The notes: generated by a model from the letters alone, not told the origin. A stretch of 64,000 nt of DNA from Siphonodentalium dalli (GCA_032622095.1 CP136066.1:154965152-155029151), one strand, 5' to 3'; shown: positions 34,913-46,268, numbered from the stretch's first letter. Numbers and translations are program-made.

Positions 34913-35288
34913 CATTAGTACAAAACCTGGGAACTTTTTGAAGGGAATCTTATGAAGTCGAAAACTGTATGCTTTTCTCTGTCTTTTGTGAGCCGATATC
35001 ACAATAAACGTCAAATTAATTACCCTGGAAAAGTGTCATAATTGTATGCGCGATACAAAGCAAAATCGCTCACAAATTCACTTCAATCGTGAAATTTCTG
35101 GTTGGGCCCTTCACCTTAGTAACAGTGAAGTACATTATTATGAAACAGATAATAACTAAGAAATATATTCTCTGTGTTATTTTTTAGACTTTATAAGGTT
35201 CCCTGTCAAAACTTCCAAGGTTTTGCACTGGTGGAATATAATCTCTACGTGCCTTAGCGAAAGTAGAGATTCATGGCATGATCTAAAT
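34913..35288. mobile_element. foldback family F2, copy missing its left end
   Basis: Matches 35685-36138 from 'ttagtacaaaacctgggaac' to the right end 'agagattcatggcatgatct', including 'gtgagccgatatcacaataaa' and 'gtgaagtacattattatg'. The left terminal ~60 bp is absent, replaced by AT-rich sequence. Confidence 0.8.
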
Positions 35289-35624
35289 ACATGTATGATG
35301 TATTGTAGATTCAGATTGTCTGACTTATTTCCCTTAAACTAAAGTTAAACTTAAAGGGCTCATCAAACCTCATTTATCGATAATTACCAAAATATTATTC
35401 AATACCATTAGCCATTGGACTTGAGTCATTTAAATGAAATCATGTCAATTTATGAGCAGAGTCTGGTTGAAATGCTACTGTGTGGCGAGTCATACTCGTC
35501 TTCGAGCTATTGATGGCACAAATGCATGTTGTTAATACTGTTATTATTATAAATGGTCTGTATAGTGAAAGTTGCTCGTAACATCCATGAAACTATTTCA
35601 CACCAGATTCTACTCATAAACAAA

Positions 35625-36138
35625 TTTAGATCATGCCATGAATCTCTACTATGGCTAACGCCCGTTGCTCATATTCCACTAGTACAAAACCTTGCCTGGG
35701 AACTTTTTGAAGTTTTGACAGGGTTCCTTATAAAGTCGAAAAATAACACGGGCAATATATTTCTCAGTTATTATGTGTTCCTCAATAATGTACTTCACTG
35801 TCGGTGAATGTCCGAATTCAAAATTGCATGCCTTTCCATGATATTTGTGAGCCGATATCGCAATAAACAATGAATTAATTAGCCAGCAGATATTCCATAA
35901 TTGTAAGCGAAGCAAAGCAAAATTCATCACAAATTTATTTAAATCGAAAAATTTCGAGTTGGGACCTTCACCAACAGTGAGGTACATTATTACGGAAGAC
36001 ATAATAACTAAGAAATATATTCCCCGCATTATTTTTTCGATTTTATAATGTTACCTGCTAAAACTTCAAAGGTTTTGTTCTGGTGGAATATGATCTCCAT
36101 GGGCATTATTCATAGTATGATTCATGGCATGATCTAAA
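35625..36138. mobile_element. foldback family F2, full 514-bp copy
   Basis: Begins TTTAGATCATGCCATGAATC and ends ...GATTCATGGCATGATCTAAA. Arms of about 185 bp pair through 'atattccactagtacaaaac', 'gttttgacagggt', 'aaataacacgggcaatatat' and 'aataatgtacttcactgt'. Non-coding. Open frames on both strands are shadows of the arms. Confidence 0.88.
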
Positions 36139-36302
36139 ACAAATTGCAATGACTCAATGCTGATACCCCAAAATTTAGCTTCAAGAACTACCGGTATAGC
36201 AAATAATCCTTTGGCAGTTTCATTTGGTCATTCCAGTGGAATATGATTGTGGCGATGGTGGGAAGAAGGATTCATATTGTTGAATTTCTTTCTTTCCAGG
36301 GC

Positions 36303-37173
36303 ATGGATTTGCAGGAAAGTTTAAAAACAAAGATCGCCCTAGCCAGCTTTAATAAGAGGTACAACACAAATTCAGTGTTTACAGGCAATTTCATCAAATG
36401 ATGTAATAGCTGTTCTTCCAACGGAATATGGAAAATCTCTTATTTTTGAAATATTACCATCCTATATGAAGAGCGTTGAAAATTTGACATGTGTTATTAT
36501 TATTGTGCCTCTAAACACACTCATCAAGCAAGAGTGTGCAAAGTTGAAAGGAGATATTGTGTACCTTTCTAGGTGGGAAGTTTAATCGATTGCAGAGAAA
36601 AACAAATTCTTCATTGGCCACCCCGAAGACATTCTCTCTTATGCAGATCATCTTGGAGCTTTGTCTAAGAAGTTTGAGAGGTGTTTCGTAATTGTTGATG
36701 AGGCACACTGTATTATTGAATGGGGACATGATTTTCGACCTGAATACAAGGATATATCACATCTTCGACCTCATCTCCACAACCCAAGATTTCTAGCTAT
36801 AACTGCTACAGCTAGTAAGGAGACACAAGGGGCAATTGAAATGTCACTTGGGATGAACAAGTGTGTACATATATCATCAAGATTCGTTATTAATAGCAAT
36901 GTGACACTTCGTGTGTTACCAAGATGCCCATCCACTGGTGGAACACACACAGCAGAAGAAGCCTTTGATTATGTGTTCAAACCCGTTTTACTGGAACTGT
37001 ACTCTGGCAAGGCATTTGATTTGACAATAATCTACTGTAAACTTAAGTGGTGTGGATATGGAGTGAATTTGACTAAAAGATTGTTGGGGGATAGGTTCTG
37101 GGGAGACCTATTGAACAGGAGATTTACCAGAGTTGCCCAGTTTCATGCTGAGCAACCAAGAGCGGTAAAGTAA
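36303..37173 (+). pseudogene. RecQ-like DNA helicase, truncated pseudogene
   Basis: Without introns, it reads from an ATG at 36303 ('MDLQESLKTKIALASF'), shifts frame once near 36370, then stays in one frame to the stop at 37171-37173 apart from one in-frame TAA at 36583-36585. Seen in order: motif I 'VIAVLPTEYGKSL', where the usual TGxGKS glycine is Glu; a motif Ib-like segment 'CVIIIVPLNTLIKQE'; motif II 'VIVDEAHCIIEWGHDFRPEY'; motif III 'LAITATAS'; and a motif IV region 'TIIYCKLKWCGYGVNL' ending 'AQFHAEQPRAVK'. Motifs V-VI, the zinc-binding and HRDC parts are missing. Known: RecQ enzymes unwind DNA 3'-5'. This copy is dead. Multiple intronless, decayed RecQ copies usually point to a retrocopy or to cargo of a DNA transposon; which applies here is not shown. 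Confidence 0.87.
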
Positions 37174-37328
37174 AATTTATAAAAATACCAAACATTATTT
37201 TCCAAAGAGAGCGAGGCTTCTGTTGACTTGTATCTCTGACTCTAAAATTATTAATACAAAAAATATGTTATAGATCTGAATCTATAACAAAAGTTTTAAA
37301 TAAGAAGATAGATATATACCGGTACATG
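37174..37328. other. non-coding
   Basis: Nothing recognisable after the helicase stop. Confidence 0.6.
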
Positions 37329-37538
37329 TATGGGAGCTAGGACAAATTCACATTATTAATGACTGGACTGAAGCACAATTCAATTACGCTCAGGCTGAAG
37401 CTGATAGCCTTTGATACTATGAATAATAATGCACTTCGGGGATGACTGCTTTTACCGTGAACAGTGCAATTGAATGCTTCAATGCAATTGAATTGCGATT
37501 CAGCCCAATTATTATAAATGTGAATTTGGCCTCCCATA
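37329..37538. mobile_element. 210-bp foldback MITE
   Basis: Begins TATGGGAGCTAGGACAAATT and ends in the near-complement ...TTTGGCCTCCCATA. Arms of about 60 bp also pair 'ttcacattattaatgactgg' with 'ccaattattataaatgtgaa' and 'gaagcacaattcaatt' with 'aattgaattgcgattc'. The outer TA may be a target duplication. Non-coding. Confidence 0.83.
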
Positions 37539-38640
37539 GTGATACACAGTTTTAATTATTATATATGTCTAAAGTTTAAAAATAGTAAGTAGTGACAATG
37601 CTACCACATAATAAGCTAATTAGAACTTCTTTAAACATGTAGCAGTTTCAAGATCTCAAATGAAATCATAATTATACATTATTAGATAGCTAATTTGAAG
37701 ATCAGATATACAATTTAAGTGCCAATGGCAGAAAGTGGTTTAAAGGATGAAATTAAATTTTAGTTTGAAGATGCATTATCCGATTAAGTGCCCCTCAGTT
37801 ACCATATATTTGGATTTGGGGGTAACAAATATTTGATTCAAGTTGAGGCTTATGAGCTGACGTGTTTATCAGTGACTTTTCATGAAAACCAAATCAAGTT
37901 TTGAGAATTTCACACCCCTACTTTTATTGCCACCCATACTCTTATTTGATTTTGGGATACCCCTACATTTATTCCGCATAAAGCTGATGAAGCCTTTCAT
38001 TCATTATGAAAACAGATTTATCATGCCAATGCCATGAAATGGCAATTTTGCCACTAAGAAATATTATGTTTCATATGCCGAATATTCCTCAAAATTAACT
38101 ATGGCAAAGCCAAAAGGGAAGTTTGCAGAAAAGGGGTATTAGAAGCCAACATACAATTTCATGCAATTCGAAGGCAATGATGTTGAAGAAATAAAGTAAT
38201 TCGAGGGCTGTCTAAAATAGTAAAATGGGGATATTCTCATATAACATGTCATTGTATATTCTCAGATGGAAAATTGTGTCTCCAAAGCATTGAGAAATAT
38301 ATCCTAATAAGGACTACATCTTAGATCATATTTGCTCGAATATACACTCACTGATAAACCATAGTAGAAAAATGAGGACTTTTTCACATGTATTCCTTAT
38401 TCAAGTTGAAGCCGTAACCATAATAGGGCTTATTTCAACTAAAGCACAAATATTTACTCTGAAGCACAAATCATTTCACACTGAATTACAATCACAACTA
38501 CATAATATTAATGCACTGTTCAGCATAATTCATTTACGCTGAATAAAAATTAATATGCAGCACGGTTCCTTCTAAGTTCCAATTGACTCAGGTCATTAAA
38601 ACATCACTCCAACATCTATAGGCATATATTGATGTTGGTG
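37539..38640. other. AT-rich non-coding, no gene seen
   Basis: No recognisable coding or repeat signal. The words 'actgaagcacaaat' and 'ctgaagcacaaatcattt' near 38445-38480 echo the MITE arm at 37370, only weakly. Confidence 0.5.
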
Positions 38641-41036
38641 TCAAGCAGGAAATGTTGACTCCACCCAGACTATATTTATTTTGGAAAATTCTTGCCGAGA
38701 GAAGAAAATATATTCTACCTCAAAACTTTTGTCAGACGATCCCATCTTGGATGCAATGAAATTTAGCACGGAACTTTTTCTGAGTAGACTGGTTTTTGCC
38801 ATGTGGAGAAATCGTTAAAAGGAACGCATATCAGTCACTAGTTCGCTTGCTTTGGGTAGCGTTATTATAGTATTATCATGTAAGAGCTATATTCCAGAAT
38901 TCAAAACATCTTCATTATAAAATTAATCAAGGAGACGAAAACAATATCAATAGCCTTTATTGGTAATCGAAAACTTGGCTATATCAGCTACCTTATGCAG
39001 AAAGAACGACATTCTCATGGGAATTCCATGGATTTTAAACTCGATTTCGTCTATTGTCGAAGACCCTTATGTTCAGCAGCATGTTAACAAACTTCATCAG
39101 GTCACACCAAGAATAGGATTAATATATTATATAATGCTTCAAACTAAAAATAAGGAACTGAGTGGGACTCCAAGGGTCATATCGTCAATGCTGTGTGCAA
39201 TTTCAAGTTTTTTTTCTGGAACTTCTGATCAAATTAGCAAGTGAATTCAGTTCCCAACTAGTGGATGCTAAAAAGGAGAAACGTCGGTTTGGGATTATTT
39301 GTGACAATGTTAACTTGAAATTAATGTTCGGGGTGAGAGGTAGAACAGGAAAAGCAAACTATTTAATACTTTTACTTCCACAATTCTGGTCTATTCCACA
39401 GCTCAATATTGAATCCATGTTCAGACAAGAAAACATATCAGATGATAGAATTCTTCAACCAGCAGAAAACATGTTTGCTTTCAGATTGAGACTGGGATCG
39501 CATTTACATTATGCACGGCAGAATTGTATCCTCAACAATTGCAAGATTCATGCCAGCGCCACACATTTTCAAGGAATGGCTCAGAAAAATCAGCATCATC
39601 ACCTTCAAATAACACAACTAAAATTCATTATCCTACCATTACTATTTTAAAATGAGCAGAATTATACTGATGTTGTTCACATTCTGTATCACTATGAGTA
39701 AGTTATTCACGATGCGTTTAAGAAAGGAGAGGAAGCGCTTGCGATCAGAATAAACAGATGCGATATAATTTTTGACCATTTTGTGTCTCATTAATTGCGA
39801 TTGTTTTCATTTACCAATGAATATTCAAGAACTTGATAAAACAGTTGTACACAAAGGAAGAGAGTGAGGGTGATTTGGGAACGATGAGGTGTGCAAGCAA
39901 CAGGATAGGTAGGACCAACGTGAATGCAGATGTTAGGAAGGCTTGTTATGCGAACAAGGACTATCTGGTCTCATTCACAAATGTTCATATAGCTGAGACT
40001 ATGATGTATTATTTAGGAATGTAGTCTAATTCCACACAACGTTGAATGTCGATGGGAAAGTGAGACCGAAAAGAAATGGTGTTACAATTGGTAGACGTGA
40101 TAACAAATTATATCTTGGGGAATTGCAGGAATGCGCTGAATGATGTTGAAGGTTTGTAATTATTTCTCCCAGGAGTTATGAAATTCAAGGACATTACTCA
40201 ACAAATTTCAAGGCACTTTACTCTGAAATACAGTGTTTTTCTTGGTAATTTTCAAATTCTTCCAATTATGAATTCAGTGGCTCACTTTAAGCACTTTATA
40301 ACCCTTCAATGATAATTTATCATTTTCAAATCTAACTGACTCCATAATTAAATATCGACACTCATTTTAGAAATCAATCAAGTCAATATGCTGATTTCGA
40401 GGTTATACATATAACTTGGGATATGGTAGTTATTTGCCAATTTGATCATGCTTAAAGTAAGAAATTCCCAAGAGTAAAATTAACTTTTCACAAACTCGGT
40501 CCACCAATGATAATGTAAGTGCTTTCCTAGCGTCATTAATGTGAGTCAGTGGTTTATTCTATTGTTTTCAGTTGATGGCATGGTCGTGGAAGTTAATTTG
40601 AAGAATGTTTCGTCTGCAGACTTTGTGAAAAAGTTCACGTCATGGAAAAGTTATCAAAAGATAAAGTAAAGGTATACATGCCAAGAAGGTATTGGAACTT
40701 GGGTGCTACACGAGAGCTTTCTTGATGCGTGCAGCAAACCAAGCATGAGTGATCGTTTGAGCATACTAATGTTGGTCATGATATATTTGATTGCATACAA
40801 TATGACGTCAAAAATATGCGTACATATGAAATACAGAGGTGTTTTACCCAACAACTGTATATTTTTCAAAAGAGGAAGCAGACGTCAAACGTCAATTTTG
40901 TTGCAACGTTTTAACACTAAGGGAGATACTTAATTCTGGCATATTTGAGGATGGAACATTTTATAAGAGCAACAAAGAAACATACCAAGCATATGTACTC
41001 GAAGAGCCAGTGCTTTGGGGAGTTTACAGGACATAG
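38640..41036 (+). pseudogene. decayed coding region, possibly a transposon-associated protein (DUF6589-like?)
   Basis: Broken plus-strand frames with a coding look. 38960-39244 holds 'QQHVNKLHQVTPRIGLIYY'. 39162-39650 holds 'FGIICDNVNLKLMFGVRGRT' and later 'FWSIPQLNIESMF', a (C)DN(V/L)N pattern like that in DUF6589-type proteins that often lie beside RecQ-like genes in invertebrate genomes, as I recall. 39833-40024 holds 'DLGTMRCASNRIGRTNV' and 'HIAETMMYYLGM'. 40839-41036 holds 'CCNVLTLREILNSGIFEDGT'. The pieces are in different frames with stops between, and 40030-40830 is mostly non-coding. Assignment to one protein and to this family is tentative. Confidence 0.35.
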
Positions 41037-43019
41037 GGTAATAGTTTGACCAATTTAGCGGAGTATTAATCCGATCTGATAAACATTCAGAAGTTTCATC
41101 TAATCATGATGAAATGTCCATGTTTGAGTATTTGAGAAAAGTGTGTCCATTTAACGAGCAGACAGAGATTCCACAATGGATACAAAATATCAATCCAGCA
41201 AACAATAAATTTGACATGTGAGACTATCGTCGGTGGTTTATGGAACAAACGGTGCACTGAGATAGGAAAATAATTGTCAATTGACATGTGTTTGTTACAA
41301 CTTCGGTAAAGCCTACATATGCTTGGCGTTGCCGTTGTGGTGGGTTATTTTTCCGAAGACAAGTAGCCACATTATTTTCAAGGCTAAACTAATATGATAA
41401 CATAATGGTTGTATAACAGCGATATTATCTACACACATTCATTGTAAGATAAAATGCTGTTTGATTTGTGTTGTTTTCGCGAAAAGCACATTGTGGTGTT
41501 TATCAGCAGAGTATTCGTGAAGTTTCTGACAATCATCAGCTATTATCGCGAATTTCATAAGTCACATACATGCTCGCACATGCTCTCCCGGGTACCAGTG
41601 AATGATTTCCGTCGGCTATTTGGAGCGTTTGTTTAATAATTATAAACATTGGAGCGTTTGTTTAATAATTATAAACATTGCAAATGTAACATTTTACCTC
41701 GGTGTTAACATACACTGAATTTCACCTAGCTACCATATTGAAAATAACATGCAATTACGGCAATATTTATGATTGGAATAAGAACAAAGTCTGCCTGTTT
41801 TTCAATATTATTTCTATTAATCCAACATAAAAATAATTACTAGGTTGTCATCCGCACTGCCCCAATTTTAAAGTTTTATTTACCCTAACTAAATATTGTA
41901 GCCTGTTAATGACCCGACTAACATCAACACACTTAGATTAGACCATGTCATATATCGATAAACAATCGAACATGAAAATGATTTGATATCTCTTGAGGGA
42001 AGTAATTTATTCACATTGTTAACAAACCTTGTATGTTAATAAACTAATATCATGGTTTCTGCTTTATTGAAGTTGCCATGCACAATTGAAATGGGTGCAC
42101 TGTCGAAGGTTCAAAAAGTTTGTAGTGGAAATATACCATCAAGTTGGATGAGACAATTTCGTCAACTTGGATGAAAATCTATCATTTTGTTTTATTGTGA
42201 CCTTATGGTGGTTTTAACATCTTGTGACCAATTTAACCATCTTACACACCACCACCAACGCTTCAAATTTTACTACTGTCATAATTAAAACCTTTAATTT
42301 GAATTCATTCAGTGATTTAGGTAGAGAAGTTCTCCTGGTAAATATGGAATACATGAAAACTCACTATATTCTTGAAGATTTCGGCCACCTGGCCTTAACA
42401 CTAAAGTAATAAGGACATTTTCCAATCACATTACGAATATATGGAAGTCGGGAAGTCACCTCAACGTGGTAGGAATAAAGTGCCCATTCATTCTTGATAT
42501 AATATCAAGAGATACCATGTCATCGTCAAAAGCGCTCTTTATCGTACATATCTAATAATCTGCGACTCTATGGTAAATGTATATGCCTACTGTATACCAG
42601 ATATTCGTAATGTGATAGAAAAATTTCCACATATTGGACTTTACTCAATCTCCCAAGATATGTAGAGGACAGTTATGTAAAAAAATATAAACAAGCGGTG
42701 CCATTTTGCAGAATTCCAACACAAAACTGTAGATATTATGCTGTTTCTCCAGATGTAACGCCATCACACACCGCTGTCCCATGACCACCTTGTATGATCA
42801 AAATGGTCATCCTACAGTTTATCCGTGCGCATCTTTGTGGTCCAAGCTACTGTTTTTTTTGTACATAATATATTTGCGAATGCAGTACCAGCATTTGAAA
42901 TCTTTACTAGGTTTTGCTCGTATTGACATCTGTGAAATAGAGAAATACTGTTCTGTAAATCGTGATTAATCGGCTGCGCCCATATTGGCATATCTCTTTC
43001 TATTTATTGTGATCGAGTT
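41037..43019. other. non-coding, no gene recognised
   Basis: Short unrecognised open frames. Near 41625-41690 a 30-bp direct repeat 'ggagcgtttgtttaataatt' + 'ataaacatt' occurs twice in tandem. The minus strand of 42600-43019 may still be trailing sequence of the Gypsy remnant, but shows no motif. Confidence 0.45.
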
Positions 43020-44405
43020 ACCATTTTAGTGGCCAGTATAAACCATTGCTTCGCCATTCCTTTGATGTTTTTCAATCTATCGGAGTGTACTGCATTCGAA
43101 TTGAATTGTGCACCTCATTTGATCCTATACAGAATATCTGTCAAGGTTTCAATAGTATATTGCCCATCATATATTTTGGATAGTTTTCGTCCCACATGGC
43201 TGACTCGGTAACACCATGTCGCCTACGTTTGAATTAACTATCGTCGCTGCGTGTTCTTACGTCGTGTCGTTTCTGTCTATCACTCACATGTTTAATATTG
43301 TTGTGGACTACGTCATGTATTTTGTCCTCATTATTTTGGAGCTTTTCAATGTACTCCCGGACATCGTCCATTTGTCCTCAGGTATAAAAGGTCAACCGGC
43401 ATGTCGGTTCCCTGCCCATCATGATCATACATGGTGTGTAACATGTGCTGTCATGCACTGACGTTCGTTAGGCAAACATCAGCGGTATGTGTCCCAATCA
43501 GTTTGTGATATTTATTTACAGAGCATGTCTTTAAGCGTACAACTCGGGCGTTCTACAAGTCTATCGGAACAAGGGTGGAATGAGGTTGTACGAGTTTTTC
43601 AAAAGTTTGCACAAACACTGCACTTTCAAACGGTCTTCCCTGATTGGTATGTACATATAAAGGTATTCCCCGGTGACTAATGAATAGTTTGAGAAATAAA
43701 TTGGCAATGGCGTGTAACTTGCCTGGACGGTGCTAAATTTTAAAATCATGTTTCAAGAATGTCAACCCATCGGGCCGCTTGTCCTTTCGAAGCCAATTCA
43801 AAGCTCCATGATCGCTCCTGACTACTTTGTGTTCAAAATGCATGTATGAAATGTCGTTATACATGTACGATGGCTAATAATTCTTTCCATAATAAACAAA
43901 TATGAGCACTCGGGTTTGGATAGACTCAGGTTATAGTAAGCGCTATTACATGTTCACCATCTTCATGCATGCACTTGGGATAGCACTGCCCTGATCGCGT
44001 TATTGGATGCAGCGCTGTGGACGATAATGGGATTGGATAGGTCTCGATATTTCAAGATTGGCTCTTTTTTTATAAGCCTTGCCTTTAATGTTTGAAATGC
44101 GTCTGTGCATTCCTTTGTCCATGCAAACTTGGTGTCATTCAGTTAATTTATGGAGTGGTTTGGCGGCAATGTTTTGCAAAATTGCGAATATATCTCCGGT
44201 AGTATGTACGTAAGCCAAAACAAACTACCGACTTCTTTGACCTTGGTGAGGAGTGTCGCCCATGTTTATATGGCCTGTATTTTCCCAGGGACTGGCTCTA
44301 CACCTTGCTCGGAAACCGTGTGTCCCAAGAATGAAAACTTCTTGAATATATGACATTATTTGGGTGACATGTTTAGACCTGCGTCTTTGATGCATGTCAG
44401 AACCT
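43020..44405 (-). pseudogene. Ty3/Gypsy pol remnant (RT end, RNase H, integrase end)
   Basis: Minus strand. From 44405 down: C-terminal reverse transcriptase 'VLTCIKDAGLNMSPK' and 'FSFLGHTVSEQGVEPVPGKI', then the connection/RNase H start 'FAWTKECTDAFQTLKARLI' and 'LSNPIIVHSAASN' with 'AVLSQV' (about 44180-43960). After a degraded stretch around 43790-43500, the integrase C-terminal part appears: 'MMGREPTC' and 'DVREYIEKLQNNEDKIHDVV' (about 43430-43280), then 'AVHSDRLKNIKG' near 43070. The Asp of the RNase H motif usually written DASN is Ser-Ala-Ala here. Catalytic RT motifs and the integrase core are missing. Several frameshifts and stops. No LTRs were identified. The upstream end abuts a different transposase at 44405. 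Confidence 0.8.
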
Positions 44406-45290
44406 GATCTAACATCAAGTGGCCGGGCCAGATGTGTAGAATTAGCAGGCCGAAAGACAAACGATATGTCCAACTCCGTAGAATTTTTAATTACTCGAAT
44501 GGACTAAGATTATCCGCAATTATTACATTATTTCCATCCAGACGTCTTAAGATGGCACAATCTCGTTTTCGAACCAGTCTTCGAAACATTCCACGTAGAA
44601 CCAACCACTTTTACATAGATTATAATCGACAACTGGGTGGTCCTCCGGTTGACCAAGAACATGTGCTTGTCTTTTAGACGACACGATATGGAAGCACAGA
44701 GCCGCCAGCTTTTGCTTCTAGCATCAATGAGGGAGCTGACTGGTGAATTATGAAAACGTTTAGGATATTCTCATCCCCTTTTGACGATAAGCTTTTTCCT
44801 GCCAATGTCGTCAGTCAGGTTAGTTTCATCATCATTTACAATATTCGAAGATGTTCCTGTAATTATTTTTGAAGATTTTCAAAATATGAATCTATAGTTG
44901 CTGGGCCAACTTGGTGATCTGTGAAATTCTCACGAAAAGCTTGTCTGTGGCGTTTCAAAAAATTGCGTGCATAGTTCTTAAATTTATGGAAAGAGAAATT
45001 TCGTCGGTTTAGGTATGCTATAACTGTAAGTCTGACATCCAATAGAGAAAGGGATTCCCAACTGGCTGCAGAACAAGAGCACGTTTACGATGTCAGATTC
45101 GACTTCTTCTGATAGGCAGGTAGGTGCGCCAACTTTTCGAAGATGTGCCCTTGTCATGATCTGAAAGTTGATTTTTTTAAATCCCAAAATAGTCAGCTGT
45201 CTTCCTTATGCTCCAAGTTTTAATTTTAACAATGGCAGCTTCGTTCATAAAGACATGGACGGCAGGGTCAATGGTTGCATTTGCCTCAGA
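44406..45290 (-). pseudogene. pogo/Tigger-like DDE transposase, truncated
   Basis: Minus strand. An N-terminal helix-turn-helix remnant reads 'SIRKTADYFGI' (about 45205-45175). Then 'VGAPTCLSEEVESDIVNVLL' (about 45125-45070), 'YARNFLKRHRQAFRENFTDH' (about 44975-44915), the first catalytic Asp region 'NDDETNLTDDIGRKKLIVKR' (about 44830-44775), 'KSGWFYVECFEDWFENEIVP' (about 44620-44560), a second Asp region 'IADNLSP' (about 44515) and 'ANSTHLARPLDV' (about 44440-44405), where it stops. Known: this arrangement belongs to DDE_1/CENP-B-type transposases of the pogo/Tigger group, which cut and paste elements with TA target sites. Frameshifts and stops make it inactive. The text continues directly into Gypsy pol. 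Confidence 0.82.
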
Positions 45291-45540
45291 TATGGGAAGA
45301 TTCTTGTTCCTGTTTTGACCCTGATACCACAAATAAAATAAAGTTAAAATATAGTCTTAAGAGCGCCAATGGTACTTCAGATGATATTGCTTTGTTGCTC
45401 GAGTATCTTGTCATATATACAATTTTTTACTCAATTAAAAACAACTTAAAAGCTAAGGAACACACGACTACATGTTTTACAGTTGTTCTTTCTTTTCATT
45501 GTCACTTGTGGATCTACCAACTGAAATATTGATTGAACTT
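45241..45540 (+). repeat. segment D1, duplicated at 52463-52755
   Basis: About 290 bp, from 'cagggtcaatggttgcattt' through 'cctcagatatgggaagattc', 'gagcgccaatggtacttcag', 'ctcgagtatcttgtcatata' and 'ttttacagttgttctttctt' to 'gaaatattgattgaact', repeated in direct orientation 7.2 kb downstream with about 90 percent identity by eye. It overlaps the first codons of the F-box and includes a 'ttttacag' acceptor-like site. Confidence 0.9.
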
Positions 45541-46268
45541 TTCAAATTTTTCACTCTGTTCGAGCTACTGATAATTGTTTCACCAACCTGCCAGCGTTTT
45601 CGCAGAATCATAGGCGAAGTACACGAATTATGGAGGTGCTTCGAATTTTCCCTTGAACGCGAGGATATAGATAGAATTGACTCACGCACAAACATTCAGA
45701 AACTTCGATATATAGCACGGTGAAGCATACTATTAAGTTTTCATGCATGCCGTCAGATTAACGGTTGTCAACCTTGATGGTCAGAAATATCTACGTTGTG
45801 TTTTTTTGCCAGGATTGCGATGCATCGAGTTTCTGGAAATTTCTGAATGTAAAAATCTCATTATATTAGAAACATTCCTGTCCACACAGGAATGCCACAA
45901 ACGGAAATTCCTATACATACCGTTCAACAAGTTATCAGCTGCTACTCTTATTTCCGCAACCTAGAGATTGGAACTTATATAATTACTGGGCACTGACGGA
46001 ATTCCGCCCACATTCGGAGATTGTTTTCTGTTAATGAACAGTCTCGCAAAATCATTGACTTATTTTCAGTTATCTCTTGGTAACCCAACAAACCGAGATC
46101 AATTTTGCTGAACAGTGGAAACAGTGTATTGTAACTTTCGTTTTCGCATTAACTTTGTGTAATATGGATGTCAACAAAGAACTCTATATAGACTTGTTTG
46201 ATGAGCTGTCGTCATATTGCGAACCTTCCACACTCGATGACATAGATGTAATTGTAAATTGGAGATAA
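45472..46268 (+). CDS. F-box protein gene or gene fragment, probable 2-3 exons
   Basis: The frame from 45472 encodes an F-box at about residues 12-58: 'LVDLPTEILIELFKFF', 'LIIVSPTCQRFRRII' and 'ELWRCFEF' match the LPxEIL, VCxxF and LWR landmarks. Known: F-box proteins hold substrates for SCF ubiquitin ligases by binding SKP1. The frame ends at 45721 ('ARTGA' region); a 'cacg|gtgaag' donor-like site sits exactly there. A second open stretch, 45758-45964, reads 'FLPGLRCIEFLEISECKNLI', which has the look of a leucine-rich repeat as in FBXL proteins. A third, after 'ttattttcag' (46069), runs to a stop at 46268. A 38-bp first intron would be very short, so a frameshifted pseudogene is an equal possibility. 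Exon joins are inference. Confidence 0.55.

Noticed and set aside
35553-36029. Open frames on both strands of 84 and 116 codons
   Set aside because: They fall within the arms of the F2 foldback element and mirror each other.
36303-37173. Annotating a working host RecQ helicase
   Set aside because: A frameshift, an in-frame stop, a motif I substitution and loss of motifs V-VI rule out function.
43216-43461. Plus-strand open frame with hydrophobic stretches that looks like a membrane protein
   Set aside because: The opposite strand encodes the integrase C-terminal part of the Gypsy remnant; the hydrophobic look is an antisense effect.
44432-44677. Plus-strand 81-codon frame rich in Arg
   Set aside because: Lies opposite the DDE transposase remnant, which explains the sequence better.
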